A stretch of DNA of 64,000 nt from Peptoclostridium acidaminophilum DSM 3953. Lineage in GTDB: Bacteria; Bacillota; Clostridia; Peptostreptococcales; Peptostreptococcaceae. The stretch lies in assembly GCF_000597865.1 (NCBI RefSeq), contig NZ_CP007453.1:744001-808000 (forward strand). Direction: 5' to 3'. The position numbers and the translations under genes were made by a program. Positions 34,767-42,499 of this stretch are shown piece after piece (the stretch's first letter is position 1; the number at the start of each line of letters is the position of its first letter). Under the pieces are notes generated by a model. It was not told where the DNA came from. It made no database searches and was given only the letters and a program-made list of their open reading frames with translations.

Positions 34767-35543
34767 TTAGCCGATTCTTATACATCTCATTGACATAGAT
34801 GAGTGCTGAAGCCCCGTGTAAATGAATTCCAGCCTGTCGCCTTCTTCCTGCATCCCTGCAATATAGAGCAGCGGCAGATAGTGGTCTCTTGTAGGCACTG
34901 CCAACTTTGCTGAATCGCCGGCATTCTTGTAATCGATAAGCGCCCTGTGATCATTGTTCTCCAGCGCCTTGGCGATATATGAATCAAAGTCAATAGTCCA
35001 GGCAAAAGGAGGAGCATCCATTTCACGGTTCATCTTCCAGAGATTGTGGACTATGTTGCCGCTTCCAATGACGAGTATCCCCTTATCCCTGAGTCCGCGC
35101 AGCTTTTTGCCCATGTTGTAATGGTATTCCTCGTCCTTGCCCATGTCAAGGCTCATCTCCACAACGGGAATGTCGGCCTTAGGATACATGTGCACGAGCA
35201 CAGCCCAAGCCGCGTGGTCCATGCCCCATTTGTCGCTGCAGGTGACTCCCGCATCCCGCAGCTCCTCTTCTATGAGAGCGACAAAGCCCGCAGCTCCTGA
35301 TGGGCTGTATTTGACCTGGTAGAGCTCATCTGGGAATCCGTAAAAATCGTATATCTGCCTTGGCCTGTCGGCGCAGGTTATATGAGTGCCCTGCGCCATC
35401 CAGTGCGCTGAAACCACAAGTATCGCCTCTGGTATAGGAATTGAATTTGCAACCTTCTTAAGCGCCGCTGTATATGAATTGTCCATTATCGCATTCATAG
35501 GATTTCCGTGACCTATAAAAAGCGCAGGCATTTTTGAACTCAT
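34767..35543 (-). CDS. ygiD: DODA-type class III extradiol dioxygenase (YgiD-like)
   Basis: 258 residues. The N-terminal PALFIGHGNPMNAI, ILVVSAHWMAQGTHITC, GMDHAAWAVLVHMYPKADIPVVEMSL and VIGSGNIVHNL are the family motifs; His residues in GHGNP, SAHW and NIVHN are the metal ligands. Related enzymes open the aromatic ring of DOPA; bacterial YgiD shows that activity in vitro, but the physiological role is unclear and the reaction would need oxygen, odd for an anaerobe. AAAAGGAGG precedes ATG. Co-oriented with polX. Confidence 0.9.
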   Translation of the reverse strand: MSSKMPALFIGHGNPMNAIMDNSYTAALKKVANSIPIPEAILVVSAHWMAQGTHITCADRPRQIYDFYGFPDELYQVKYSPSGAAGFVALIEEELRDAGVTCSDKWGMDHAAWAVLVHMYPKADIPVVEMSLDMGKDEEYHYNMGKKLRGLRDKGILVIGSGNIVHNLWKMNREMDAPPFAWTIDFDSYIAKALENNDHRALIDYKNAGDSAKLAVPTRDHYLPLLYIAGMQEEGDRLEFIYTGLQHSSMSMRCIRIG

Positions 35544-35716
35544 GAAGAAGCCTCCTTTTGGGGTTAATCCTGTCCTGGTTCATTGTCTATGTGCATTCTC
35601 TTATTTTGTAGTCTAACTAGCTGCTGTTATATTAATATACCCTCTGCAAAAGTGCATAAAAACATTCCTTCCGAAGTAATTTTGAGCAACATATCACCCG
35701 TATTGTTCAAAAAATA

Positions 35717-35756
35717 AAAAAAAGCCTGCGCCTCAACTATGTCTCAGCAGACTTCT
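35717..35756 (-). terminator. Terminator of the 36-residue membrane peptide gene
   Basis: AAG.CTGC/GCAG.CTT stem with one mismatch, followed by TTTTTTTTAT on the minus strand. Confidence 0.6.
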
Positions 35757-35773
35757 CCCCTGCAGCATTCATT

Positions 35774-35884
35774 TTACAATTCCCTTTCAAGTATCGGCAA
35801 TGCTATTCCCACGAATGCCAGCATAGGCACAATAAACCATGCCATTTTTAGTGCAACCCGCAAGAGCACCTCTGTTGTTGTCAT
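35774..35884 (-). CDS. 36-residue small membrane protein
   Basis: MTTTEVLLRVALKMAWFIVP followed by a hydrophobic stretch and the charged end LEREL. GGGGGAG lies 7 bases before the ATG, and a terminator follows. The central 20 residues would span the membrane. No family recognised. Real by ribosome site, terminator and amphipathic design, but too short for certainty. Confidence 0.55.
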   Translation of the reverse strand: MTTTEVLLRVALKMAWFIVPMLAFVGIALPILEREL

Positions 35885-36020
35885 AACTTTACTCCCCCTC
35901 ACTTGAACACATAATACGCAAAATTCCAGACATAACTGTCCCTAAAATGCTGTTTTGTGAAATATTTTATGCAAGTTGCTTTTAATGCGCCGTCCAAAGG
36001 GTATAATTTAATATTTAAGC

Positions 36021-36066
36021 GCAAAAAGCACCTGATGCGAATATTTCCCCCGCACAGATGCTTTTT
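36021..36066. terminator. Hairpin downstream of the nitroreductase gene
   Basis: AAGCA..TG..TGCG / CGCA..AG.TGCTT imperfect stem with T-run on the plus strand and on the minus strand (TTTTTGCGC). Confidence 0.6.
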
Positions 36067-36122
36067 TAACTCCATATTCTTGCACATTAACCATATGCAT
36101 ATTCAAAATTCAGATTGCACTT

Positions 36123-36689
36123 CTACCTTAAATAGCTTACCGTTCCTTTCCTTCTCGACGGGGCCTTCGTCGGTCTCGCCTTTTTGTAACCAACCGCCAC
36201 TGCGTAGTAGGGCTTGTAGCCTTCAGGTATTTCCAGCTTCTCCTTGTACGCTTCCTTTTTGCTGCTCTCGAACAGGAACGTTACTATCCCGTTCCAGCAA
36301 GTGCCTATATCTATGGCCTCTGCGGCCAGAAGCATGTTCTGGGTTGCCGCCGCACAGTCTATCTGGGGCATCATCGACGCCTCCTCTCCCGAAACTACTA
36401 TAAGCGTAGGCGCTCCGTAGAATATGTCAAGCTCCGGATTCGTTACCATTTTCAGTATCACATCGTCTAAATCAAATTCCTGCGCGGCCTCTTTCGCCTG
36501 CTCGCTCAGTTCCTTTATAAGCTCCTTGTTTTGAACAACCGTAAAATGCCACGACTGGTCATTATGCGCGCTGGGAGCATATATGCCGGCTTCGAGTATA
36601 AGCTCGAGCTCCTCATCCCTTATCTGATCCTCCATGAATCTCCTTATGGATCTTCTTGACTTTATGATATCTATGACCTTATTTTCCAC
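36123..36689 (-). CDS. Nitroreductase-family flavoprotein
   Basis: About 188 residues. N-terminal SRRSIRRFMEDQI is the FMN-phosphate-binding segment (R-R-S-x-R-x-[FY]), GIYAPSAHNDQSWHFTVV follows, and PQIDCAAATQNMLLAAEAIDIGTCWNG is the second signature. Members reduce nitro groups, quinones or enones with NAD(P)H. The GTG at 36689 is preferred as start because GGAG is 8 bases upstream; the GTG at 36698 falls inside the ribosome site. Single gene; substrate unknown. Confidence 0.92.
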   Translation of the reverse strand: MENKVIDIIKSRRSIRRFMEDQIRDEELELILEAGIYAPSAHNDQSWHFTVVQNKELIKELSEQAKEAAQEFDLDDVILKMVTNPELDIFYGAPTLIVVSGEEASMMPQIDCAAATQNMLLAAEAIDIGTCWNGIVTFLFESSKKEAYKEKLEIPEGYKPYYAVAVGYKKARPTKAPSRRKGTVSYLR

Positions 36690-36762
36690 GATTATCACTC
36701 CTTTTATGATGTTTTTGAACTATTCTACCTGTACTCTAAAAGATATCCAAAACAACCTTGTG

Positions 36763-37206
36763 CTAATCACCCTCAGGCTCCGCATCCAATCTGCACGGCC
36801 TTCCGTCGAAGCCAAATATTATCACTATGACCTGAATGAAAAGTGACGCGAGTGCTGCTATCAGGAAAAAATAATAAGCCTTGAGTCCTTCCGCGCCGAA
36901 CTTGCTTAAAAACGCCCCGAATAAAGCGATTGCCGAACCCAGCGCCATGCAGGCTGCCGCCCAATAAAGCCTTCTGGATATGTAGCAAGCCGCCCAAAAA
37001 CCCAAGGCGATTGCGCATATTATGAATATGCTTCCGTATGTAGATATCCTCTCGACCGTAAAAAAAGACTCGGACAAGACCATGTTTCTGCATTCCAAAA
37101 AATTTTCGATGCCCATCCTTCTCGATGAATAATACTCAAGCGCCCATGCCCCGCTAAAGAGCGCTCCCTGCAGCAAAAGCGCATAAAATGCAAACAGCTT
37201 CTTCAT
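36763..37206 (-). CDS. Four-helix membrane protein of unknown function
   Basis: 147 residues with four hydrophobic segments (about 4-22, 54-74, 80-101, 112-133). GAAGGAGG precedes the ATG. No charged motif characteristic of a transporter family is seen. It lies 65 bases upstream of the nitroreductase gene on the same strand, so they may be cotranscribed. Confidence 0.7.
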   Translation of the reverse strand: MKKLFAFYALLLQGALFSGAWALEYYSSRRMGIENFLECRNMVLSESFFTVERISTYGSIFIICAIALGFWAACYISRRLYWAAACMALGSAIALFGAFLSKFGAEGLKAYYFFLIAALASLFIQVIVIIFGFDGRPCRLDAEPEGD

Positions 37207-37273
37207 ACCTTTGCCTCCTTCAAAATCATCTGCATATTTGTAATTTGTTTTTATATTTATTCATATTATACCA

Positions 37274-37316
37274 AAAAAGCCAAAAGATCTCTCAATAAAG
37301 AGTTCTTTTGGCCTAT
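37274..37316 (-). terminator. Terminator of the NapH-like operon
   Basis: 14-bp stem with one mismatch (37279-37292 with 37299-37312), T-rich tail on the minus strand. Confidence 0.85.
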
Positions 37317-37398
37317 TAAAAAATAATTCTATTATACTATTTCACTTCTGCGCCTTATTTACCTGCCGGCTGGCTTAAGTGCAATTTCGTTACAGCTT

Positions 37399-38241
37399 TT
37401 ATCTGTCTTTTTTTATGAATATTAACTCGATTGAGCCTTCAGGGCATTTTTTAATGCAGTCTCCGCATCTTATGCACTCCGGGCTGTTTGGCTGCAGCTG
37501 GGGCTTCACACCCATTTTACAGACGGCTTCGCATTTGCCGCAGCTTATGCACGAGCTCTTGTCTACCTCAAGTCTGCATAAGCTTATAGGATTGAATATG
37601 GCATATATGGCTCCAAGCGGGCATACGAACCTGCAAAACGGCCTGTATATGAAAACCGACGAAACTATTGTTGCAAGGAGCAGCAGACTCTTCCAGCCAA
37701 ACAAACAGCCCGCAGCTCCTCGCAGCCCCTCGTTCATAAGCAGCAGAGGGATTCCCGCTTCCAGAGTGCCCGCCGGGCATATCCACTTGCAAAAATACGG
37801 AACGCTCATGCCTAGCTCGTCGCTCAGGACAAACGGCAACAGTATCACGAACACGGCCAGCACCGCATACTTTGCATACCTAAAATTGGACCACGAGCCT
37901 TTGACTGCAAACTTTCGGGATGGAATTCTGCTGAGCAGATCCTGCACTAGCCCGAAAGGGCACAGCCAGCCGCACACCAGCCTTCCCATCGCAAGACCCA
38001 TAAGAGTCAGCAGCCCTAATATGTAGAACGAGAAATTATACTTGATGCTCCCCATTACTGCCTGAAGCGAGCCTATGGGGCACGAGCCCAGCGCTCCGGG
38101 ACATGAATAGCAGTTTAACCCCGGCACGCAAAGCTTCTTCAGATCTCCCTTGTATATGCTTCCCTCGGCAAAGCCTTTAAGATAACCGTTTGATGCTATT
38201 GCCGAAATCATCTGTATGTATGTTCTTTTCAACTTATCCAA
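37399..38241 (-). CDS. NapH-like membrane polyferredoxin (4Fe-4S)
   Basis: 280 residues. Four or five membrane helices carry two conserved CxxxCP loops (LVCGWLCPFGLVQDLL; RFVCPLGAIYAIF) and another Cys pair (CKWICPAGTLE). The C-terminus has two [4Fe-4S] motifs (CISCGKCEAVCKMG; CIRCGDCIKKCPEG). This is the NapH/RnfC-type electron-transfer protein family that passes electrons across the membrane. Start is TTG at 38241, ten bases after GGAG and overlapping the stop of the small CXXC gene, so the two are translationally coupled. Related genes elsewhere pair such proteins with TlpA-like thioredoxins, one of which lies at 39.9-40.5 kb. Confidence 0.9.
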   Translation of the reverse strand: MDKLKRTYIQMISAIASNGYLKGFAEGSIYKGDLKKLCVPGLNCYSCPGALGSCPIGSLQAVMGSIKYNFSFYILGLLTLMGLAMGRLVCGWLCPFGLVQDLLSRIPSRKFAVKGSWSNFRYAKYAVLAVFVILLPFVLSDELGMSVPYFCKWICPAGTLEAGIPLLLMNEGLRGAAGCLFGWKSLLLLATIVSSVFIYRPFCRFVCPLGAIYAIFNPISLCRLEVDKSSCISCGKCEAVCKMGVKPQLQPNSPECIRCGDCIKKCPEGSIELIFIKKDR

Positions 38242-38371
38242 TTCCTATGCACTCCAGACATATGTTTATAGCTTTTTTGAGCACTGTAGCCGTCTCGCCC
38301 CTAATTATCCCCGCTGCAGTCAGCAATATGCCGGCCAGCAGCACAGCTGCCCTTATCTGATTTAGTTTCAT
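38234..38371 (-). CDS. 45-residue CD1871A-like CXXC small membrane protein
   Basis: One N-terminal helix (AAVLLAGILLTAAGIIRG) and a C-terminal Cys motif (INICLECIGIG). It matches what I know of the CD1871A family, short CXXC proteins usually next to a NapH-like ferredoxin and a TlpA-like protein. Its stop overlaps the start of the ferredoxin gene by 8 bases. It may supply a thiol pair for electron transfer to the outer face (inference). Confidence 0.75.
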   Translation of the reverse strand: MKLNQIRAAVLLAGILLTAAGIIRGETATVLKKAINICLECIGIG

Positions 38372-38580
38372 GCTGCCACCCCCGTCATATTATTTTAATG
38401 GCCAGGAAAGGCAACTTCCGCCACCTTATTCATGACAATTAGTCCCTGCTCCATAATTCATTATATCGCATGCATTGTAGTTTTGAACACGCTTGGGTAT
38501 AATAATCATGATTGAAATATTCTTATAAAATAACACTTACTGATTCACTTCATCTATTTTAAAAAGGAGTGTGGCGGTGC

Positions 38581-39804
38581 ATGGATACAACAGATTATAT
38601 CAACTGGAAAAGCAAAACCGCCATTTTTCTAACAAGCCAGACACTCTCACTGTTTGGCTCTTCAATAGTCGGCTTTGCAATCATATGGCATATAGCGCTT
38701 GAAACCTCCTCTGGCACTGTTATGACGATAGCCATTCTCTGCACATTCCTGCCGCAAATATTCATTTCTCTGTTCGCCGGAGTCTGGGCTGACAGATACA
38801 GCCGCAAAATGCTCATAATGCTTTCGGATTCTTTCATAGCTCTCTCTACGCTCATTCTGGCTGTAATGTATGCAATGGGCATGAAGGCCCTGTGGCTCAT
38901 ATTTCTTATCTCCATAATCCGCTCAATCGGCTCAGGCGTACAAACACCTGCAGTTGGAGCTATATTGCCTCAAATCGTCCCTTCGGAAAAATTAATGAAG
39001 GTAAACGGAATACACAGCACCATAAGCTCCGTAATGATGCTCGCTTCTCCTGCTGTTGGCGGCGCGATACTTGGGCTTTGGGGCTTCAGCGCAGCTCTTT
39101 TTTTCGATGTTGTAACAGCGGCCATAGCCGTTGGCATAATGTCTTTACTGAGCATATCCGCATACCAAAGATCGGATGCGCAGGAAGAAGCCTCCACAAT
39201 GTCCGACCTCAAAAACGGCCTGATATACTCTAGAAATCACGATCTGGTCAGGAATTTGCTTGTTTTCTACAGCCTGTTTTTCTTCTTTGTGACACCTGCC
39301 GCATTCCTGACGCCCGTGCTTGTGACGAGAAGCTTTGGAGCAGAGGTGTGGAAACTTACAGCCAATGAAATGGTCTGGAGCGCAGGATCAATACTCGGCG
39401 GACTCATCATAACAGTCTGGAGTGGATTCAAGAATAAAATACACACAATGGCAATCTCGTGCCTCGCATTTGGAATCACCTTCGTAATGCTCGGACTTGC
39501 GGCGGATTTTATCGTATATCTTATCGTCATGTTTGTTTCAGGCATTTTCCTGCCATTTTTCGCAACAGCGGAGACAGTTCTTATTCAGGAGAATGTTGCA
39601 GCTGATATGCTCGGCAGGGTTTTCTCAGTCATACAAATCATAGTGTCTGTAACAATGCCGCTGGGCATGCTCGTATTCGGACCGATGGCTGACTTAATCA
39701 AAATCCAGTATCTCCTCATTGCATCCGGCATTGTGCTGGCGATGCTTGGTCTTTACATTTACACAAACAAAAAAATCACCGGCTTGGACAATGATCCCGT
39801 ATAG
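38581..39804 (+). CDS. MFS efflux transporter (MefA/EntS-like)
   Basis: About 407 residues with 12 membrane segments and the family A motif GVWADRYSRKML after helix 2. The overall layout and the second-half linker fit the macrolide-efflux-like/MFS-3 group, which exports lipophilic drugs or siderophore-like molecules by proton antiport. The ATG at 38581 is used with AAGGAG 11 bases upstream; a GTG at 38569 lies within that site. Terminator shared with the convergent TlpA gene. Confidence 0.88.
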   Translation: MDTTDYINWKSKTAIFLTSQTLSLFGSSIVGFAIIWHIALETSSGTVMTIAILCTFLPQIFISLFAGVWADRYSRKMLIMLSDSFIALSTLILAVMYAMGMKALWLIFLISIIRSIGSGVQTPAVGAILPQIVPSEKLMKVNGIHSTISSVMMLASPAVGGAILGLWGFSAALFFDVVTAAIAVGIMSLLSISAYQRSDAQEEASTMSDLKNGLIYSRNHDLVRNLLVFYSLFFFFVTPAAFLTPVLVTRSFGAEVWKLTANEMVWSAGSILGGLIITVWSGFKNKIHTMAISCLAFGITFVMLGLAADFIVYLIVMFVSGIFLPFFATAETVLIQENVAADMLGRVFSVIQIIVSVTMPLGMLVFGPMADLIKIQYLLIASGIVLAMLGLYIYTNKKITGLDNDPV

Positions 39805-39815
39805 CCTCGAACGCA

Positions 39816-39855
39816 AAATGCGCCAACCTATTGACTCGGCTGGCGCATTTTTAAT
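39816..39855. terminator. Bidirectional terminator between MFS and TlpA genes
   Basis: 10-bp stem AAATGCGCCA/TGGCGCATTT with T5 on the plus strand and a shorter TTTTGCG tract on the minus strand. Confidence 0.85.
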
Positions 39856-39888
39856 GCAGTGTCTCTGCTGTGTTTTTGATTGATGCCT

Positions 39889-40479
39889 TTAGTTGCCTTC
39901 GCTTTTTTGGCTTAGCATCCCTTGTATTATCTCCTTGTACTCCTCCATAGAGTGTGCCCCCACAACCGGAGCCCCCACAATGTTCCCCTCGCCGTCTACA
40001 AACACAGATGTAGGAAAGGCCTGTATGGAAATGAGAAGTCCGTTTATTATGGCCTCATCAGGCACAATATTAGTGAACTTAACGCCTTTTTCAGCTATAA
40101 TAGCTCTTGCCGCCTCTTCGTTTTCAGCATCCGGAGTGTCTCCAATTATGCCTACAACTGCAACGCCCTGGTCCTTCATTTCCTCGCTTAGCTTTTGAAG
40201 CTCCGGCATCTCATATACGCAAGGCGGGCAGAAGGTGCCCCATATGTTCACCATTGTGAGTTTTTTGCCTTCAAATATCGTATTGTCCACATCGGAGCCG
40301 TTAATGTCCTTAGCCTGGAAGCTTGGCATCAGGCCCGGCATACCCGTGTCACTGGCCACCTCCTGCTGCGAGCTCTGCTCCTGCTGTGAACTGCCTTCAT
40401 TTTCTTCTGCTGTCTTGCCGCATGCAGCCATTGTAAGCATGACTATAACAGACAGCATAAGCGCAAAATACCTCTTCAT
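39889..40479 (-). CDS. TlpA/ResA-like thioredoxin-fold lipoprotein
   Basis: About 196 residues. N-terminal signal with lipobox (MAAC, acylated Cys about 20), Ser/Gln-rich linker, then an AhpC/TlpA thioredoxin domain with active-site motif CPPC (IWGTFCPPCVYEMPEL) and cis-Pro near FPTSVFVDGEGN. Such extracytoplasmic reductants keep exported thiols or cytochrome cysteines reduced. The start at 40479 follows a GGGGGG run. It may receive electrons from the NapH-like ferredoxin encoded 1.6 kb away (inference). Confidence 0.9.
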   Translation of the reverse strand: MKRYFALMLSVIVMLTMAACGKTAEENEGSSQQEQSSQQEVASDTGMPGLMPSFQAKDINGSDVDNTIFEGKKLTMVNIWGTFCPPCVYEMPELQKLSEEMKDQGVAVVGIIGDTPDAENEEAARAIIAEKGVKFTNIVPDEAIINGLLISIQAFPTSVFVDGEGNIVGAPVVGAHSMEEYKEIIQGMLSQKSEGN

Positions 40480-40622
40480 TCCAAATACCCCCCTACGGTT
40501 ATAATAATACAATTATATACCATTCAGCCTGCTGAAAAACAAATATTTCTGCAGGTTTTTAAAAAAAATAGGACATGGCAAGATGGGTGTCTCGCATGTC
40601 CCGAAAAAAATATATTTGAGTT

Positions 40623-40701
40623 GAGTGTGGTCGAATTAAATGCAGCCATACAGGGTCGCATGCCTGCTGCACGACTGCTACTAAATTCTAACACCACACT
40701 C
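40623..40701. repeat. Long-range inverted repeat with internal hairpins
   Basis: GAGTGTGGT (40623-40631) pairs with ACCACACTC (40693-40701), and further internal pairs exist (GAATT/AATTC, CAG...CTG). No coding frame uses it. The stretch 40.48-41.16 kb contains no recognised gene; apart from this element and a 7-bp hairpin at 40571-40601 (GGACATG/CATGTCC) it is AT-rich. Confidence 0.6.
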
Positions 40702-41164
40702 GCCGCCGGTACATATGTTTTGTTAAGTATTTTCTATTTTTATTTAATTTTATTAGCCTTTGTTAAGTTTATTGAATTTATATTAAGTGTTTTTTGTTTT
40801 TAATTAATAAAATTAGTGTTCAGGGGGCGCACACTTGTGCGTTTGCAGTCTGGTATTTTCCGACAGTAAAATTGCCGCAAAGCCACTTGGTGAGCATTGG
40901 CAAAAATTTCCACATCCACGGAATTTACTTCTGCAAACTGGAATTTACATTTTCATTTAAATCTATTTTTATTCTTAAAAAATCCCTAAAATCCAACCGA
41001 ACACCTGTTTGTTTTATTGTATACCTTCTCCATTGCACGCATCAACCCTATTGTTTTGCGACATTATTCGATTTTTCGACATAATATTGCAAAATTTAGT
41101 ATGTGTTAAAATCAATACTTTTAGGTATGTATACAATAATACATGTTTGAAGGGTGGAGATGAA

Positions 41165-42256
41165 ATGGATTTTACAGAACTGCTACGACAGTTTACAAAG
41201 AGAGTTGAGAGCATGAAAGACTCTATTCTAACTGAAGAGGCAACCAAAACATCAATTATAATGCCTTTTTTCCAACTCATGGGTTATGATGTTTTTAATC
41301 CGACTGAATTCGTGCCTGAGTTTACAGCTGATGTCGGGATAAAAAAGGGTGAGAAGGTTGACTATGCGATACTTCAAGAAGGGCAGCCTTCAATTTTAAT
41401 TGAGGCCAAGTGGATTGGGGAAAAACTCGAGAAACACGACTCTCAACTTTTTAGATACTTCGGGACAACAAACGCCAAATTCGCAATACTAACAAACGGA
41501 GCTGTTTATAAGTTTTATACAGACCTGGAAGAACCGAATAAAATGGATGAATCACCTTTCTTAGAAATAAACCTGCTGAACCTGAAGGAGCTTGATATAT
41601 CAGAACTCAAGAAATTCCATAAGGAAAACTTCGACTTAAAAGAGATATTCGATACAGCCTCAGAACTCAAATATTCGAATTTAATAAAAAATTTCATGGC
41701 TGGTCAACTTATAGATCCATCGGATGATTATGTGCGTTTTGTACTTGGGAATATTTATGCTGGAGTAAAAACGCAAAATGTAGTGGACAAATTCAAGCCA
41801 GTAGTAAGAAAATCAATGAATCAGTACATAAATGAATTGATGAATGACAGAATAAAATCTGCTTTAGAAAAGAATTCCGTAGAAAACGAATCGCGACTCA
41901 AGCTTGGGCATGAAACGCTCAATTCCAACGATGATCCGGAATCTCCAGCATCCACGGAACAAAACGATATAGTTACAACTATGGAAGAACTGGAATCCTA
42001 TTTCATAATCAAAGCTATTTTGCGAGAAAGCATAGATGCCGAAAGAATAACCTATAAGGATACATTGAGTTATTTCGGGATTCTTCTTGATGACAATACA
42101 AGAAAGTGGATATGCAGGATTTACTTTAAAGAAAATACAAGATACATAGTAATTCCTGATGAAAACCAAGCACAAAACAGATACGATTTTGAAAAAATAG
42201 ATGAATTATATCAATTCAAAGATCACATCATCAAAAGAGTTGAGGCTTTATGCTAA
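41165..42256 (+). CDS. Lone HsdR-N-type nuclease-domain protein
   Basis: 363 residues. The N-terminal domain reads like the type I restriction HsdR N-terminal fold: acidic and basic residues in EFTADVG..., VDYAILQEGQPSILIEAKWIG (Asp...Glu-x-Lys of a PD-(D/E)XK nuclease), then QLFRYFGTTNAKFAILTNGAVYKFYTD. The C-terminal 180 residues match nothing I recognise and have no helicase motifs, so it is not a whole HsdR. No methylase or specificity subunit is nearby. The start at 41165 follows GGAG; the frame opens further upstream without a ribosome site. Possible defence or mobile-element gene. Confidence 0.75.
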   Translation: MDFTELLRQFTKRVESMKDSILTEEATKTSIIMPFFQLMGYDVFNPTEFVPEFTADVGIKKGEKVDYAILQEGQPSILIEAKWIGEKLEKHDSQLFRYFGTTNAKFAILTNGAVYKFYTDLEEPNKMDESPFLEINLLNLKELDISELKKFHKENFDLKEIFDTASELKYSNLIKNFMAGQLIDPSDDYVRFVLGNIYAGVKTQNVVDKFKPVVRKSMNQYINELMNDRIKSALEKNSVENESRLKLGHETLNSNDDPESPASTEQNDIVTTMEELESYFIIKAILRESIDAERITYKDTLSYFGILLDDNTRKWICRIYFKENTRYIVIPDENQAQNRYDFEKIDELYQFKDHIIKRVEALC

Positions 42257-42265
42257 ACATAATCC

Positions 42266-42288
42266 AAAGAGCGGCAACGCTCTTTTTC
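42266..42288 (+). terminator. Terminator of the HsdR-N-type gene
   Basis: AAAGAGCG-GCAA-CGCTCTTT stem-loop followed by TTTC. Confidence 0.88.
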
Positions 42289-42447
42289 TTTGCTTTCAAT
42301 CAATAAGATAAATAATAAAATAAGTAAGAATAAATATTTATTGTATGAAAATTACATTAACCCTTGAATTAGTCAAAAATAGGATATAAAATATTGAGTA
42401 GTTGTAAAAATAGGTAATTGTACCTTTTAAAAATAAATTGTTTTCAG

Positions 42448-42499
42448 CGAAAAAGGCAAACTAGGCTAAAGACTAGGACGCAAAACTAAAGGGCCTGTA
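42448..42499 (+). promoter_or_regulatory. c-di-GMP-I (GEMM) riboswitch, 5' half, split by an IS256-family element
   Basis: Conserved blocks GGCAAACTAGG and CTAGGACGCAAA followed by AAAGGGCCTGTA fit the GEMM-I consensus (G-rich P1 strand, P2 stem, GGACGCAAA core). The match stops exactly at the insertion element. The missing 3' half is at 43968-44000, on the far side of the element, which separates the two halves by 1468 bp. Confidence 0.85.

Noticed and set aside
40623-40701. Retron or group II intron RNA
   Set aside because: No reverse transcriptase gene is nearby and the conserved RNA cores are not visible.
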